Origin: Chrysomallon squamiferum
Lineage: Eukaryota > Mollusca > Gastropoda > Neomphalida > Peltospiridae
DNA length: 64,000 bases
Reading direction: 5' to 3'
Assembly: GCA_012295275.1 (NCBI GenBank)
Contig: CM022673.1
Location: 7,308,811-7,372,810, forward strand
Part shown: piece by piece, positions 38,441 to 51,899 of the stretch
Position numbering within the stretch: the stretch's first letter is position 1
How the letters are laid out: every line of letters begins with the position of its first letter
Position numbers and translations under genes: made by a program
The notes under the pieces: model-generated
The model's input: the letters and a program-made list of their open reading frames with translations, nothing else
Databases searched by the model: none
What the model was told of the DNA's origin: nothing

Positions 38441-39118
38441 ATTTTATTAAGATCTGAAGAAAGAAACGATTAAACAATGTTCTAGATACTCTCAACCTGT
38501 TTGAAACGTGTAAACAAGTAATTTTATTAACAGAATAAAAATTAGCAAAGTATTATCGAGTGGTTTATAATTAGTTGAAGAAAATAAGGGCAACACGAAA
38601 ATAAATAATATATGCATTAAGAACCAAGGCAACAAAGAAAGTATGAAAGATGAAAGAAGTGAAAAATTAATTTGAAGAAAACGGAATGAAACAAAAAACA
38701 CAAAGAAAAACTGTTGTTGTAAATTTATTTACATAAACCGAATCAGATAAATACACATATTTTTTTTTATTATTATTATTATTTTTTTTTTTTTACAGGA
38801 CACCTATAACACTTATTCAAACGTCATCGGATATGTTCGTAAAAACACGTGTTAGTAAGTGTTGTAGAAAAATCCATAGGGTTCGTTATGGAAATCACGA
38901 TCGCCTACGTTTTCAAAGAATTCGTTGTGCTAGCTGTTGTCAGCTACGTTTTCTGGACTTCCTGATCAGTTACCATCTGGAAGAGATCGCGAACTTCTTC
39001 TTCTTGAAAACTGTGTCCAAATGGATCGCCTTGTGAAGCAGAAGCCAAATCTTTGTTATAGTAATAAATTTCTGTGTCTCGGAGAACACTTTAGAATATC
39101 TCCATGTCAAAAGCGCTA

Positions 39119-39865
39119 TCATATTTCATTTGCCTTGTAGTACTTTTGTTGTGCTTCATCGTCATATGCAGACAAAATCTCGTTCAAAAACGTATCAAAT
39201 TCTCTTGTGCATATCAGACCATTGTTAACGCTTATGTTGATGAAATCAAATGAATCTGTAAAATTAAAAAAATATATATCAAATATATATTAGAATAAAT
39301 CCATAAAATAGATATTTAAAAACGGCAACTTTTAGATAAAATAGTATAATATATATAAAACAAATATTGAAATAAATAAGTGAGATTAAAATTATAGTTG
39401 TGGTAGTAGCAATAGTAGCAGCAACAGTAGTAGTAGTGGTAACCATTATCTTAATACTGTTGTTAGTGCTAGTGATATGATAGTTTTACAGTATCCGGAT
39501 TTAATTCAAGAAATTGTAATAGCGATAAATACAGTAATAGTCATAGAAGTAATAGAAGATGTATGAACAGCAGCCGTTTTTGTAAAGGTAGAAGCTGCAA
39601 TAATAGTGAAAATAATGGTAGTAAAAAAGCAGTAACAATAGTGATCGTAACAGTAGTTTTGAAAGTAACAGGAATCAAACTTACCGATAAAATTTATAAG
39701 ATCCTCTAGACCAGGTTGATCCTCTTCTTGCATATCAGGCATGTTTTTGTACTCGTCTGGGACTATGTTGTCTGTCTTATCAAATGACGGCATCGTGATA
39801 GCAGAGTACGATTCATCCCAAGCTGGAAAGACCATATGATTCTTCAACAGCACTTCAGTCATCAT
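39119..39865 (-). CDS. Array gene copy E: acidic 105-aa protein
   Basis: Exons 39865-39685 and 39255-39119, TATA box at 39915-39922. The frame is intact, with H20Y, D41N and E46Q relative to copy B. The intron is longer than in B-D and rich in AGT/AAT repeats. Downstream of the stop, the second shared reading frame carries a stop (TAA) in this copy only. Confidence 0.55.
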
Positions 39866-40805
39866 CGTCAGAATTGAGCTTAATGTATAATACAATTTTG
39901 TAATGCGTGGTGTATTTTTATACTACTTCGAGAAATCAGCGGATTGGATGTTTGCACTTTTTCACAGGACCAATCAACAAATAGCCATTACCATAAAAGG
40001 TAATAAGTTTTGCACTGAATAATTGGTGAAGATAAAAAAAATAACATAATAATAAAAAAATAATAATAATAATATAAAATAAATGTTTTGTATAAATTAA
40101 TCGTTTCAGGTTTCTTTTTTAAAAATCTGACAGAAGGTAAGAAGCGTTTGATTGTCGGACCAAGTAATAATACCATTAAATGTAATAAGTTTTAACTGAA
40201 TAATTGGTGAAGGTTTAAAAAAATAACATAATAATAAAAATATATATATAAAATAATATAAAATAAAAAAAATTCAAACATTAGTCGTTTTTCGATTTAA
40301 AAAACACAATTGACATAAGGTAAGAAGAAGCGTTTGATTGTTGACCCAGGTAATAATGTCATAAAAGGTAATAAGTTTTTTGGACTGAATAACTGCTGAA
40401 GGTAAAAAAATAACATAATAATAAAAATAAAAATAAAATATATAAAATTATTTTTTTTTCTTAAATTAATCGTTTCACAATATTTTTTTTTTAAATCTGC
40501 CATAAGGTAAGAAAAAATGTTTGATTGTTGGACCAAGTAATAATACCATTAGATGAATCACTGCCACACCACTGAATTGGTGCACAGACTGTCCCTACTG
40601 ATAAAAAAACATAATAATAATAATAATAATAAAATACATTTTTTTCCGAAAAATATTGCGGTTAATGCAGTCATAGTAGATTTCATTATGTATAGAACAT
40701 ATGTGAAAGAAATGTGCTTTGTTCTTCTTCTTTTCCTTTTTTTTTCTTTGCATCCAGCCATCTACTTCGTTGTCTAATACACACACCATAGAAACATTAC
40801 AGATA

Positions 40806-40900
40806 CATACATACATACATACATACATACATACATACATACATACATACATACATAAATACATACATACATACATATATATATACATATATACGCACAA
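40806..40900. repeat. (CATA)n microsatellite in unit E flank
   Basis: CATA run with one variant unit, repeated in the next unit at about 45138-45220. Confidence 0.95.
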
Positions 40901-41923
40901 ACGAATAGTAATAATAATAATAATAATATTTCTTCCCGATCTTGATTTTGTCGTTAAGACATGCACAGACATTTTTGAGTTATGTCCCTTGTGACGTAAC
41001 TATGTCATCGCTTGTTTATTTTAGTCACGTAGTCAAACACGTTACTATCAGTGGACCGTTAAGTAGTACAAATATCCATTAATTTGGACAGATATCAAAC
41101 TGATTAAAACCATTAGGTGATCATAACTGTACCCACTGACTGGTTTAATAAGATGGTTTAATGTTTTCATAAGAATCAGACAACGGTGCTAAAACCGATT
41201 TAAAGCTATGGTTCTCGAACTTATTGCGACCCTGAATACAGTTTTGGCCCGGTAAAATGAGGATATATATAATGTTGATTATCAGTCATATTGATGTAAT
41301 ATTTAAATTTATTAATTTATATTATTATCACAAATTTGCCTTTTTGACGAGACATTCAGCGGTTTTCGCGAAAAGCCTCGCGATTCTCAACTAGGTCGCG
41401 ACCACAGGTTTATGAGTATTGATTCAAAGTGTATATTTTATTTCATAATTCCAAAAAGAAATCTAGATCCGATGTGGACAACCTTTCCTGAAAAAGAGGA
41501 CCACTTAAGACATGACTCGTCATCAGACGGACTGCACTATAAAAAAAAAAAAATTAATAAAAATTAAAAAAATTAATAAAAAAAGAAATAAAAATAAAGA
41601 ACTTTACGTTACAAGATCTTAATATAGACGTTGTAGCTTTGGTTACTTATATACTGAATTTATATTCTGTTGTAAGTGACACTGAGAACAACATTATACC
41701 ACCAAGGCAGCAGGTAGACTCTTTTTGAAAAGACGTAAAAACACTTTATCCCCGAGCGGAGCGTGGCAAACAAATTTGAGGGAGGGGTCTGGGGGCCGAC
41801 TTCAAACGGCAACTCCTCACATAAACAATTTCATTCAGCAGATATCGATTTTATCGGAATAGAGATTGATATTTTATATTTTTCAAATAAAATCTTTGTA
41901 TTTAAAAAAAGAAACTATTATTA

Positions 41924-41955
<32 letters not shown>

Positions 41956-42288
41956 CGACATTTTCGGTATGAGGTATAAGTTCCATTTGACTCAATGTAG
42001 ATACGGCCATCGTCATGTATTTCTGTTAGAGAATACGAAATTTTAGAAATGTTTTATTTAACTGTACACTCTTTCATCTGCAATATGCTGACCGACATTG
42101 TACTAGTACTTGTGACTGCATCAACTAGAGGAAGCTTTCCCGATTTTTGTCTTTTAACTAACAGCAAACTATATTACAATACAGTTGCATTGTAGAGAGC
42201 AATTTGTCAGCTCCCAGCACCTCAAAAACCACCCCAATTTGTTGTTATTATCTATATTTACGTGAAATTGTGTGTATGTATATATCTA

Positions 42289-42339
<51 letters not shown>

Positions 42340-43445
42340 GTATATATGTATATATATGTATGTATGTATATATATGTATATAGTTTTAGTTATATTTATG
42401 GTTATATATATATGAATATATACAGATTTTTGTTGTATTAATAATCTTTATTAAACAATCCCCATAGAACCAGTCACCATACCAACAGACCCCTGGCAAC
42501 GTTGGACTCCAACATACTGTTCCTCCTATTCTCTGGCCCACCTCTCCATATATATATATACATATATATATGTGTGTGTTCGTGTTTGTGTGTGTGTGTG
42601 ACTGTGTGTGTATATATCTATGTTTTTGTATATTTATGTGTATAATGTATATATATATATTTGTCTATAATTCAGATATATATGTGTACGTATGCGCATG
42701 GGATGAAATATTATGTATGGTTCTTTTAGATACAGTTAAATAGTAACCAATACATTTGTTGAAGAAAGTAACATTTTAATAAGATCTAAAGAAGCAAAAG
42801 ATTACATAATGTTTTGGATACTCTCAACCTGCTTAAAACATTTAAACATGTAATTTTATTAACAGAATAAAAATTAGCAAAGTATTATCGAGTGGTTTAT
42901 AATTAGTTGAAGAAAATAAGGGCAACAGGAAAATAAATATTATATGCATTAAGAACGAAGGCAACAAAGAAAGAATGAAAGATGAAAGAAGTGAAAAATT
43001 AATTTGAAGAAAAAGGAATGAAACAAAAACACAAAGAAAAACTGTTGTTGTAAATTTATTTACATAAACCGAATCATATAAATACACATATTTTTTTTAT
43101 ATTTTATTCTTATTTTTTTTTTTTACAGGACACCTATAACACTTATTCAAACGTCATCGGATATGTTCGTAAAAACACGTGTTACATTGCGTTTTGGAAA
43201 CATACATAGGTTTCGTACTGGAAATCACGATCGCCTACGTTTTCAAAGAATTCGCTGTGTTTGCTGTTGTCAGCTACGTTTTCTGGACTTCCTGATCAGT
43301 TACCATCTGGAAGAGATCGCAAACTTCTTCTTGTAATGTGAGACCAAACTGATCGCCTTGTGAAGCAGAAGCCAAATCTTTGTTATAGTAATAAAATTCT
43401 CTGTCTGGAAGAACACTTTGGAATATCTCCATGTCAAAAGCGCTA

Positions 43446-44196
43446 TCATATTTGATTTGCCTTGTAGTACTTTTGTTGTGCTTCATCGTCATATGCAGAC
43501 AAAATCTCGTTCAAAAACGTATCAAATTCTTTTGTGGATATCAGACCATTGTTAACGCTTATGTTGATGAAATCAAATGAATCTGTAAAATTTAAAAAAA
43601 AATATATATCAAATATATATTAGAATAAATACATAAAATAGATATTTAAAAACGGCTACTGTTAAATAAAATAGTATAATATAAAAAATAAAGATAATGA
43701 AATAAATAAGTGAGATTAAAATTATAATTGTGGTAGTAGCAATAGGAGCAGCAGCAGTAGTAGTAGTGGTAACCATTATCTTAATACTGTTGTTGGTGAT
43801 AGTGATATGATAGTTTTACAGTATCCGGATTTAATTCAAGAAATTGTAATAGTGATAAACAAAGTAATAGTCATATAAGTAATAGTAGATGTATGAACAG
43901 CAGCAGTTTTAGTAAAGGTAGAAGCTGCAATAATAGTGAAAATAATGTTAGAAAAAAAAGCAGTAGTAATAGTGATAGTAACAGTAGTTTTAATAGTAAC
44001 AGGAATCAAACTTACCGATAAAATTTATAAGATCCTCTAGACCAGGTTGATCCTCTTCTTCCATATCAAGCATGTTCTTGTACTCATTTGGGACTATGTT
44101 GTCTGTGTTATGAAATGACGGCATCGTGATAGCAGAGTGCGATTCATCCCAAGCTGGAAAGACCATATGATTCTTCAACAGCACTTCAGTCATCAT
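43446..44196 (-). CDS. Array gene copy F: acidic 105-aa protein
   Basis: Exons 44196-44016 and 43582-43446, TATA box at 44246-44253. Intact, with D29H, K30N, D37N, D41N and P43L, the most changed acidic segment of the set. It ends KANQI like copy A rather than KANEI. Its upstream flank is nearly identical to that of copy E over about 3 kb. Confidence 0.55.
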
Positions 44197-46869
44197 CGTC
44201 AGAGTTGAGCTTAATGTATAATACAATTTTGTAATGCGCGGTGTATTTTTATACTACTTCGAGAAATCAGCGGATTGGATGTTTGCACTTTTTCACAGGA
44301 CCAATCAACAAATAGCCATTACCATAAAAGGTAATAAGTTTTGCACTGAATAATTGGTGAAGATAAAAAAAATAACATAATAATAAAAAATAATAATAAT
44401 AATAATATAAAATAAATGTTTTGTATAAATTAATCGTTTCAGGTTTCTTTTTTAAAAATCTGACAGAAGGTAAGAAGCGTTTGATTGTCGGACCAAGTAA
44501 TAATACCATTAAATGTAATAAGTTTTAACTGAATAATTGGTGAAGGTTTAAAAAAATAACATAATAATAAAAATATATATATAAAATAATATAAAATAAA
44601 AAAAATTCAAACATTAGTCGTTTTTCGATTTAAAAAACACAATTGACATAAGGTAAGAAGAAGCGTTTGATTGTTGACCCAGGTAATAATGTCATAAAAG
44701 GTAATAAGTTTTTTGGACTGAATAACTGCTGAAGGTAAAAAAATAACATAATAATAAAAATAAAAATAAAATATATAAAATTATTTTTTTTTCTTAAATT
44801 AATCGTTTCACAATATTTTTTTTTTAAATCTGCCATAAGGTAAGAAAAAATGTTTGATTGTTGGACCAAGTAATAATACCATTAGATGAATCACTGCCAC
44901 ACCACTGAATTGGTGCACAGACTGTCCCTACTGATAAAAAAACATAATAATAATAATAATAATAAAATACATTTTTTTCCGAAAAATATTGCGGTTAATG
45001 CAGTCATAGTAGATTTCATTATGTATAGAACATATGTGAAAGAAATGTGCTTTGTTCTTCTTCTTTTCCTTTTTTTTTCTTTGCATCCAGCCATCTACTT
45101 CGTTGTCTAATACACACACCATAGAAACATTACAGATACATACATACATACATACATACATACATACATACATACATACATACATACATACATAAATACA
45201 TACATACATACATATATATATACATATATACGCACAAACGAATAGTAATAATAATAATAATAATATTTCTTCCCGATCTTGATTTTGTCGTTAAGACATG
45301 CACAGACATTTTGAGTTATGTCCCTTGTGACGTAACTATATCATCGCTTGTTTATTTTAGTCACGTAGTCAAACACGTTACTATCAGTGGACCGTTAAGT
45401 AGTACAAATATCCATTAATTTGGACAGATATCAAACTGATTAAAACCATTAGGTGATCATAACTGTACCCACTGACTGGTTTAATAAGATGGTTTAATGT
45501 TTTCATAAGAATCAGACAACGGTGCTAAAACCGATTTAAAGCTATGGTTCTCGAACTTATTGCGACCCTGAATACAGTTTTGGCCCGGTAAAATGAGGAT
45601 ATATATAATGTTGATTATCAGTCATATTGATGTAATATTTAAATTTATTAATTTATATTATTATCACAAATTTGCCTTTTTGACGAGACATTCAGCGGTT
45701 TTCGCGAAAAGCCTCGCGATTCTCAACTAGGTCGCGACCACAGGTTTATGAGTATTGATTCAAAGTGTATATTTTATTTCATAATTCCAAAAGAAATCTA
45801 GATCCGATGTGGACAACCTTTCCTGAAAAAGAGGACCACTTAAGACATGACTCGTCATCAGACGGACTGCACTATTAAAAAAAAAAAAATTAATAAAAAT
45901 TTAAAAAAAATTAATAAAAAAAAGAAATAAAAATAAAGAACTTTACGTTACAAGATCTTAATATAGACGTTGTAGCTTTGGTTACTTATATACTGAATTT
46001 ATATTCTGTTGTAAGTGACACTGAGAACAACATTATACCACCAAGGCAGCAGGTAGACTCTTTTTGAAAAGACGTAAAAACACTTTATCCCCGAGCGGAG
46101 CGTGGCAAACAAATTTGAGGGAGGGGTCTGGGGGCCGACTTCAAACGGCAACTCCTCACATAAACAATTTCATTCAGCAGATATCGATTTTATCGGAATA
46201 GAGATTGATATTTTATATTTTTCAAATAAAATCTTTGTATTTAAAAAAAGAAACTATTATTATTTTTTTTTTTTTTTTTTTTTTTTAAATTCGACATTTT
46301 CGGTATGAGGTATAAGTTCCATTTGACTCAATGTAGATACGGCCATCGTCATGTATTTCTGTTAGAGAATACGAAATTTTAGAAATGTTTTATTTAACTG
46401 TACACTCTTTCATCTGCAATATGCTGACTGACATTGTACTAGTACTTGTGACTGCATCAACTAGAGGAAGCTTTCCCGATTTTTGTCTTTTAACTAACAG
46501 CAAACTATATTACAATACAGTTGCATTGTAGAGAGCAATTTGTCAGCTCCCAGCACCTCAAAAACCACCCCAATTTGTTGTTATTATCTATATTTACGTG
46601 AAATTGTGTGTATGTATATATCTATCTATATATATATATACATATATATACACACATATGTATATATGTATATATATGTATGTATGTATATATATGTATA
46701 TAGTTTTAGTTATATTTATGGTTATATATATATATGAATATATATAGATTTTTGTTGTATTAATAATCTTTATTAAACAATCCCCATAGAACCAGTCACC
46801 ATACCAACAGACCCCTGGCAACGTTGGACTCCAACATACTGTTCCTCCTATTCTCTGGCCCACCTCTCC

Positions 46870-46901
<32 letters not shown>

Positions 46902-47742
46902 GTGTGTGTTCGTGTTTGTGTGTGTGTGTGACTGTGTGTGTATATATCTATGTTTTTGTATATTTATGTGTATAATGTATATATATATATTTGTCTATAA
47001 TTCAGATATATATGTGTACGTATGCGCATGGGATGAAATATTATGTATGGTTCTTTTAGATACAGTTAAATAGTAACCAATACATTTGTTGAAGAAAGTA
47101 ACATTTTAATAAGATCTAAAGAAGCAAAAGATTACATAATGTTTTGGATACTCTCAACCTGCTTAAAACATTTAAACATGTAATTTTATTAACAGAATAA
47201 AAATTAGCAAAGTATTATCGAGTGGTTTATAATTAGTTGAAGAAAATAAGGGCAACAGGAAAATAAATATTATATGCATTAAGAACGAAGGCAACAAAGA
47301 AAGAATGAAAGATGAAAGAAGTGAAAAATTAATTTGAAGAAAAAGGAATGAAACAAAAAACACAAAGAAAAACTGTTGTTGTAAATTTATTTACATAAAC
47401 CGAATCATATAAATACACATATTTTTATTTTATTTTATTCTTATTTTTTTTTTTTACAGGACACCTATAACACTTATTCAAACGTCATCGGATATGTTCG
47501 TAAAAACACGTGTTACATTGCGTTTTGGAAACATACATAGGTTTCGTACTGGAAATCACGATCGCCTACGTTTTCAAAGAATTCGCTGTGTTTGCTGTTG
47601 TCAGCTACGTTTTCTGGACTTCCTGATCAGTTACCATCTTCGCAAACTTCTTCTTGTAATGTTAGAAGCCAAATCTTTGTTATAGTAATAAAATTCTCTG
47701 TCTGGAAGAACACTTTGGAATATCTCCATGTCAAAAGCGCTA

Positions 47743-48491
47743 TCATATTTGATTTGCCTTGTAGTACTTTTGTTGTGCTTCATCGTCATATGCAGACAAA
47801 ATCTCGTTCAAAAACGTATCAAATTCTTTTGTGCATATCAGACCATTGTTAACGCTTATGTTGATGAAATCAAATGAATCTGTAAAATTAAAAAAAATAT
47901 ATATCAAATATATATTAGAATAAATACATAAAATAGATATTTAAAAACGGCTACTGTTAAATAAAATAGTATAATATAAAAAATAAAGATAATGAAATAA
48001 ATAAGTGAGATTAAAATTATAATTGTGGTAGTAGCAATAGGAGCAGCAGCAGTAGTAGTAGTGGTAACCATTATCTTAATACTGTTGTTAGTGATAGTGA
48101 TATGATAGTTTTTCAGTATCCGGATTTAATTCAAGAAATTGTAATAGTTATAAATAAAGTAATAGTCATATAAGTAATAGTAGATGTATGAACAGCAGCA
48201 GTTTTAGTAAATGTAGAAGCTGCAATAATAGTGAAAATAATGGTAGTAAAAAAAGTAGTAACAATAGTGATAGTAACAGTAGTTTTAATAGTAACAGGAA
48301 TCAAACTTACCGATAAAATTTATAAGATCCTCTAGACCAGGTTGATCCTCTTCTTGCGTATCAGGCATGTTTTTGTAGTCGTCTGTGACTATGTTGTCTG
48401 TCTTATCAAATGACGGCATCGTGATAGCAGAGTGCGATTCATCCCAAGCTGGAAAGACCATATGATTCTTCAACAGCGCTTCAGTCATCAT
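47743..48491 (-). CDS. Array gene copy G: acidic 105-aa protein
   Basis: Exons 48491-48311 and 47879-47743, TATA box at 48541-48548. Intact, with V5A, P36T, E38D, D41N, M45T and E46Q relative to B. An additional in-frame ATG lies one codon upstream. The sequence just after the coding region carries a deletion that removes part of the second shared frame. Confidence 0.55.
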
Positions 48492-49000
48492 CATCAGAGT
48501 TGAACTTAATGTATAATACAATTTTGTAATGCGTGGTGTATTTTTATACTACTTCGAGAAACATGCGGATTGGATGTTTGCACTTTTTGACAGGTCTCAT
48601 CAAGAAATAGCCATTACCATAAAAGGTCATTAGTTTTGGACTGAATAATTGGTGAAGATAAAAAAATAAATAATAATAAAAGAAATAATAATAATAATAA
48701 TAAAAATAAAATAAATAAAAATAATCGTTTAAATTTTTTTAAAAAATATAAAATAAAGTTTTTGTAATAATATCATAAAATTAATCGTTTTTCAATAATT
48801 GGTGAAGGTAAAAAAAAATAACATAATAATAAAAAATTTTTTTTTCAAAAAAATCTTTGCAATTGTTTTAACAAAGGTAAGAAGAGTTTCATTGTTGGCC
48901 CAAGTAATAATACCATTAGATGAATCACTGCCACACCACTGAATTCGTGCACAGACTGTCCCTAGTGAGTATTGATTCAAAGTGTATATTTTATTTTATA

Positions 49001-49134
49001 GCAGAGTGCGATTCATCCCAAGCTGGAAAGACCATATGATTCTTCAACAGCACTTCAGTCATCATCGTCAGAGTTGAGCTTAATGTATAATACAATTTTC
49101 CAATGCGTGGTGTATTTTTTTATACTACTTCGAG
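49001..49134 (-). pseudogene. Array gene fragment H (promoter and first 22 codons only)
   Basis: A TATA-like box (49127-49134) and the start of exon 1 through about W16-D-E-S-H-S are present. The match stops abruptly at 49001, where it joins tgattcaaagtgtatattttattttata, which belongs elsewhere in the unit (compare about 25687-25714). This is a recombination junction, not gradual decay. Confidence 0.75.
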
Positions 49135-49642
49135 AAATCAGCGGTTTGGACGTTTGCACTGTCTGACAGGTCTGATCAACAAATAGCCATTGCCATAAAA
49201 GGTCATAAGTTTTGCACTGAACAACTGATGAAGGAAAAAAACATAATAACGAAAAAAAATATAAAATAATATAAAATATACAAATTACAAAAATTTTTCA
49301 TTTCAGGATTTATTTTTTAAATCTAACGTAAGGTATAAACCAATTTTTTATTGTTGGCCCAAGTAATAATAGCATTAGATGAATCACTGCAATAGAGGTA
49401 ACAAAGACAACACTACGGAATTGGTTCAGTGACTGCCCCTGGTGATAAAAAAATAATAATAAAAAGGAAATAAATTACATTTTTATCCGGAAAATATAGC
49501 TGTTAATGCAAGCATGGTAGATTTCATTATGTACAGAACAAACGTGAATGAAATGTTGTTTTTCCGTTTTGGTTTTTTTTATCAGTCAGCCATTTATCTA
49601 CCTCCGTTTCGTCGTCTGATACACACATCATAGAAGCATTAC

Positions 49643-49673
<31 letters not shown>

Positions 49674-50583
49674 CATACATACATACATACATACATACAT
49701 ACATACATACATACGCACACACAAACGAATAATAATAATATTACTCCCGATCTAGTTTTTGTGGTTAAGACCTGAAGAGACATTGCAGAGTTATGTCCCT
49801 TGACTTAACTACGTCATCGCTTCTTTATTTTTGTCACGTGGTCAAACACGTTGCTATCAGTGGACCGTTAACTAGTACAAACATCCATTAATGTGGTCCA
49901 GATATAAACTTTACTAAAGCCATTAAAATAAAACCTCAATATGATAATGCACCCTCTTTTACCCGAGACATCCAGCGGTCCTCTGGAAAAGCCTCGCGAT
50001 CCTCAACTAGGTCGCGACCACAGGTTTATGAGTATTGATTCAAAGTGTATATTTTATTTCAAACTTCGAACAAGTAATCTAGATCAGGTGCAGGCAACCT
50101 TTTCCTGAAAAAGAGGGCCACTTAAGACATGACTCACCATCAGACGGACTGCACTATTTAAAAAATTTAAAAATTTTTTAAAAATTTTTAAAAAAATGAA
50201 CGTTATTTTACTTGTGAAATTAGGCAAGTGATACAGGAAGGCCCACGGGCAACAGTAGGCATTTTAAAGTTAACTAAGTAATAATGGGAATATTACAAAA
50301 TAAGATCTTTTCACTTAGTCTTTCGTCTAAAATATGCACAGAACGATTTAGACTAGTAAACATGTTTATATCAACTTAACTAGACTCTTTTTGAATTGAG
50401 GCAAAAAACACTTAATCGCCGAGCGGAGCGTGGCAAACAGATTTGTGGGAGGGGTCTGGGGGGCCGACTTCAAAGAGGAACCATACACATAAACACTTTC
50501 ATTCAGTAGATATCGATTTTATCGGAATAGATATTTATATTTTATATTTTTTAAATAAAATCTTTGTATTTAAAAAAAGAAAC

Positions 50584-50614
<31 letters not shown>

Positions 50615-50650
50615 GGAACCATACACTAAATTCATTATATGTACCTTTTA

Positions 50651-50895
50651 CTATTTAGCATTGATAACAAAAATACTTAATAAGCAGCTTCAAATGAGGC
50701 CTTAATTTCCAATCTGACCTGACGCTAAAACTACACACAAATACACACACACAGCGCGCGCGCGCGCGCGCGCATACACACACGCACACATGTAAGTTTA
50801 AAAGTTGAATATCATATACATTCATACATACATAAAAATACAACTACACATACAAGCAGTAAAACACAACTCTCTCTCTCTCTCTCTCTCTCTCT

Positions 50896-50942
<47 letters not shown>

Positions 50943-51350
50943 CATTTGTATTACATGACCTTCCAGTTACAATATCACTCTAGATACCCGGATGTTTTGA
51001 TGACTTTGCTTCGTTTTACAATGAGTGTTAGTTTGTCGGAAGCATCCGTCAACATCCGGAAATACACGAAAGGGGCCGTCTCAAACCTCAAATGCTTTGC
51101 TCCTTCGATCATCTTTTTCTTATTTCTTCTTCTAATTCTTCTTTTTCTCTTTTGACGTCATTGTCGTCTTCTTTGTCTGCTTCTGATTATTATTACTGTC
51201 GTCATTATTTTCTTCGACGTCATTTATAGTTATTATTGTTATTCTTATTTTTGTCCTTGTTAAAATTATTAGTTTTAACAATTATTTATTTCCCCTATTT
51301 TTGTGTTGTTGTTCTTGTTGCTGTCGTCGTAGCTGTCATTATCGTTGTTT

Positions 51351-51396
<46 letters not shown>

Positions 51397-51809
51397 ATTA
51401 TTATTATAATTTTATTCTAGATGGTATTATTCTAGGTGTATCGTTATTTTTGATATTATGTCATTATAATGATCATCATTGCAAAGCTGCTGGAATAAGT
51501 TGACAAAGGCAGAAATGTAACATTTTGAGCAATTACAACAATGATCTTTAGTCAAAACTTTTGAGACAGAACGCAATGATTCATCTATTCCGTTGTTTCT
51601 CTCAACAATCCAAGCATACTGTTACATGTCAAACAGATAGCAGTCACGTCAGTTTAACAGCTGAATATTATTTTATGGTCAGCTGTGAAATTTATTTCTT
51701 TGCTGTTTGCAAGACTGTTATTCTGTAGCATTTTATTCTCTTGTTTTGACTAACGGCTCTTAAAATTTCTTCTGATTCGTGTTGATTTGCTGAATTGTTT
51801 TTTCTACAG
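50651..51809. other. Spacer right of the array, with a unique GC-richer island
   Basis: Contains (CT)n/(TA)n (about 50870-50936), a coding-like open stretch at about 50960-51110 with no usable donor, trinucleotide-rich DNA and a (GT)n run (about 51356-51393). I see no confident gene. The island could be a 5' exon or promoter of a neighbouring gene. Confidence 0.4.
50749..50773. repeat. (CG)n alternating tract flanked by CA runs
   Basis: An uninterrupted gcgcgc... run flanked by cacaca on both sides, rare in this AT-rich window. Alternating CG with CA flanks is the sequence type that can adopt Z-DNA. Confidence 0.85.
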
Positions 51810-51899
51810 GATGTGAGTTTGTATATCGGCTATAACTGGGAGTGCTTCAACACAACGAATTTGGAACATGCCTCTGCAATAACTGCAGAGTGTTTTTAA
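51810..51899 (+). pseudogene. Possible orphan terminal exon, resembling the end of a LamG-like domain
   Basis: After a good acceptor (tttttctacag) the frame reads DVSLYIGYNWECFNTTN and ends at TAA (51897-51899). It starts in phase 0 with a beta-strand like the last Pif-like exon (VAIYLCKP-stop after GYIDH). It may be the last exon of a lost or distant LamG gene. No matching upstream exon is visible. Confidence 0.3.

Larger units (their letters stand above)
18237..50650. repeat. Tandem array of about 3.9-4.3 kb units with one inverted flanking unit
   Basis: A marker sequence (aaaactgttgttgtaaattt) recurs in the same orientation at 23401, 27340, 31269, 38707, 43038 and 47369. The spacings are 3939, 3929, 7438, 4331 and 4331. 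The double-length interval holds two extra gene-less sub-units. A unit in opposite orientation occupies 18237-22425. Both of its edges match the reverse complement of the right end of the array: 18237-18600 matches about 50340-50060, and 22325-22425 matches about 50390-50290. It is therefore a circularly permuted, inverted unit. Each full unit carries the small gene, a block with TGACGTAA, hAT-like remnants and TA/TATG microsatellites. Confidence 0.85.

Noticed and set aside
40595-40972. 125-codon - strand frame in unit E and its copy in F
   Set aside because: Built from ATT, CATA and poly-A repeats plus unit sequence. It survives in both only because they are recent duplicates.
50960-51155. 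Coding-like island as a gene exon
   Set aside because: Has an acceptor-like cttccag but no GT donor where the coding-like sequence ends, and the frame runs into TTCTT repeats.
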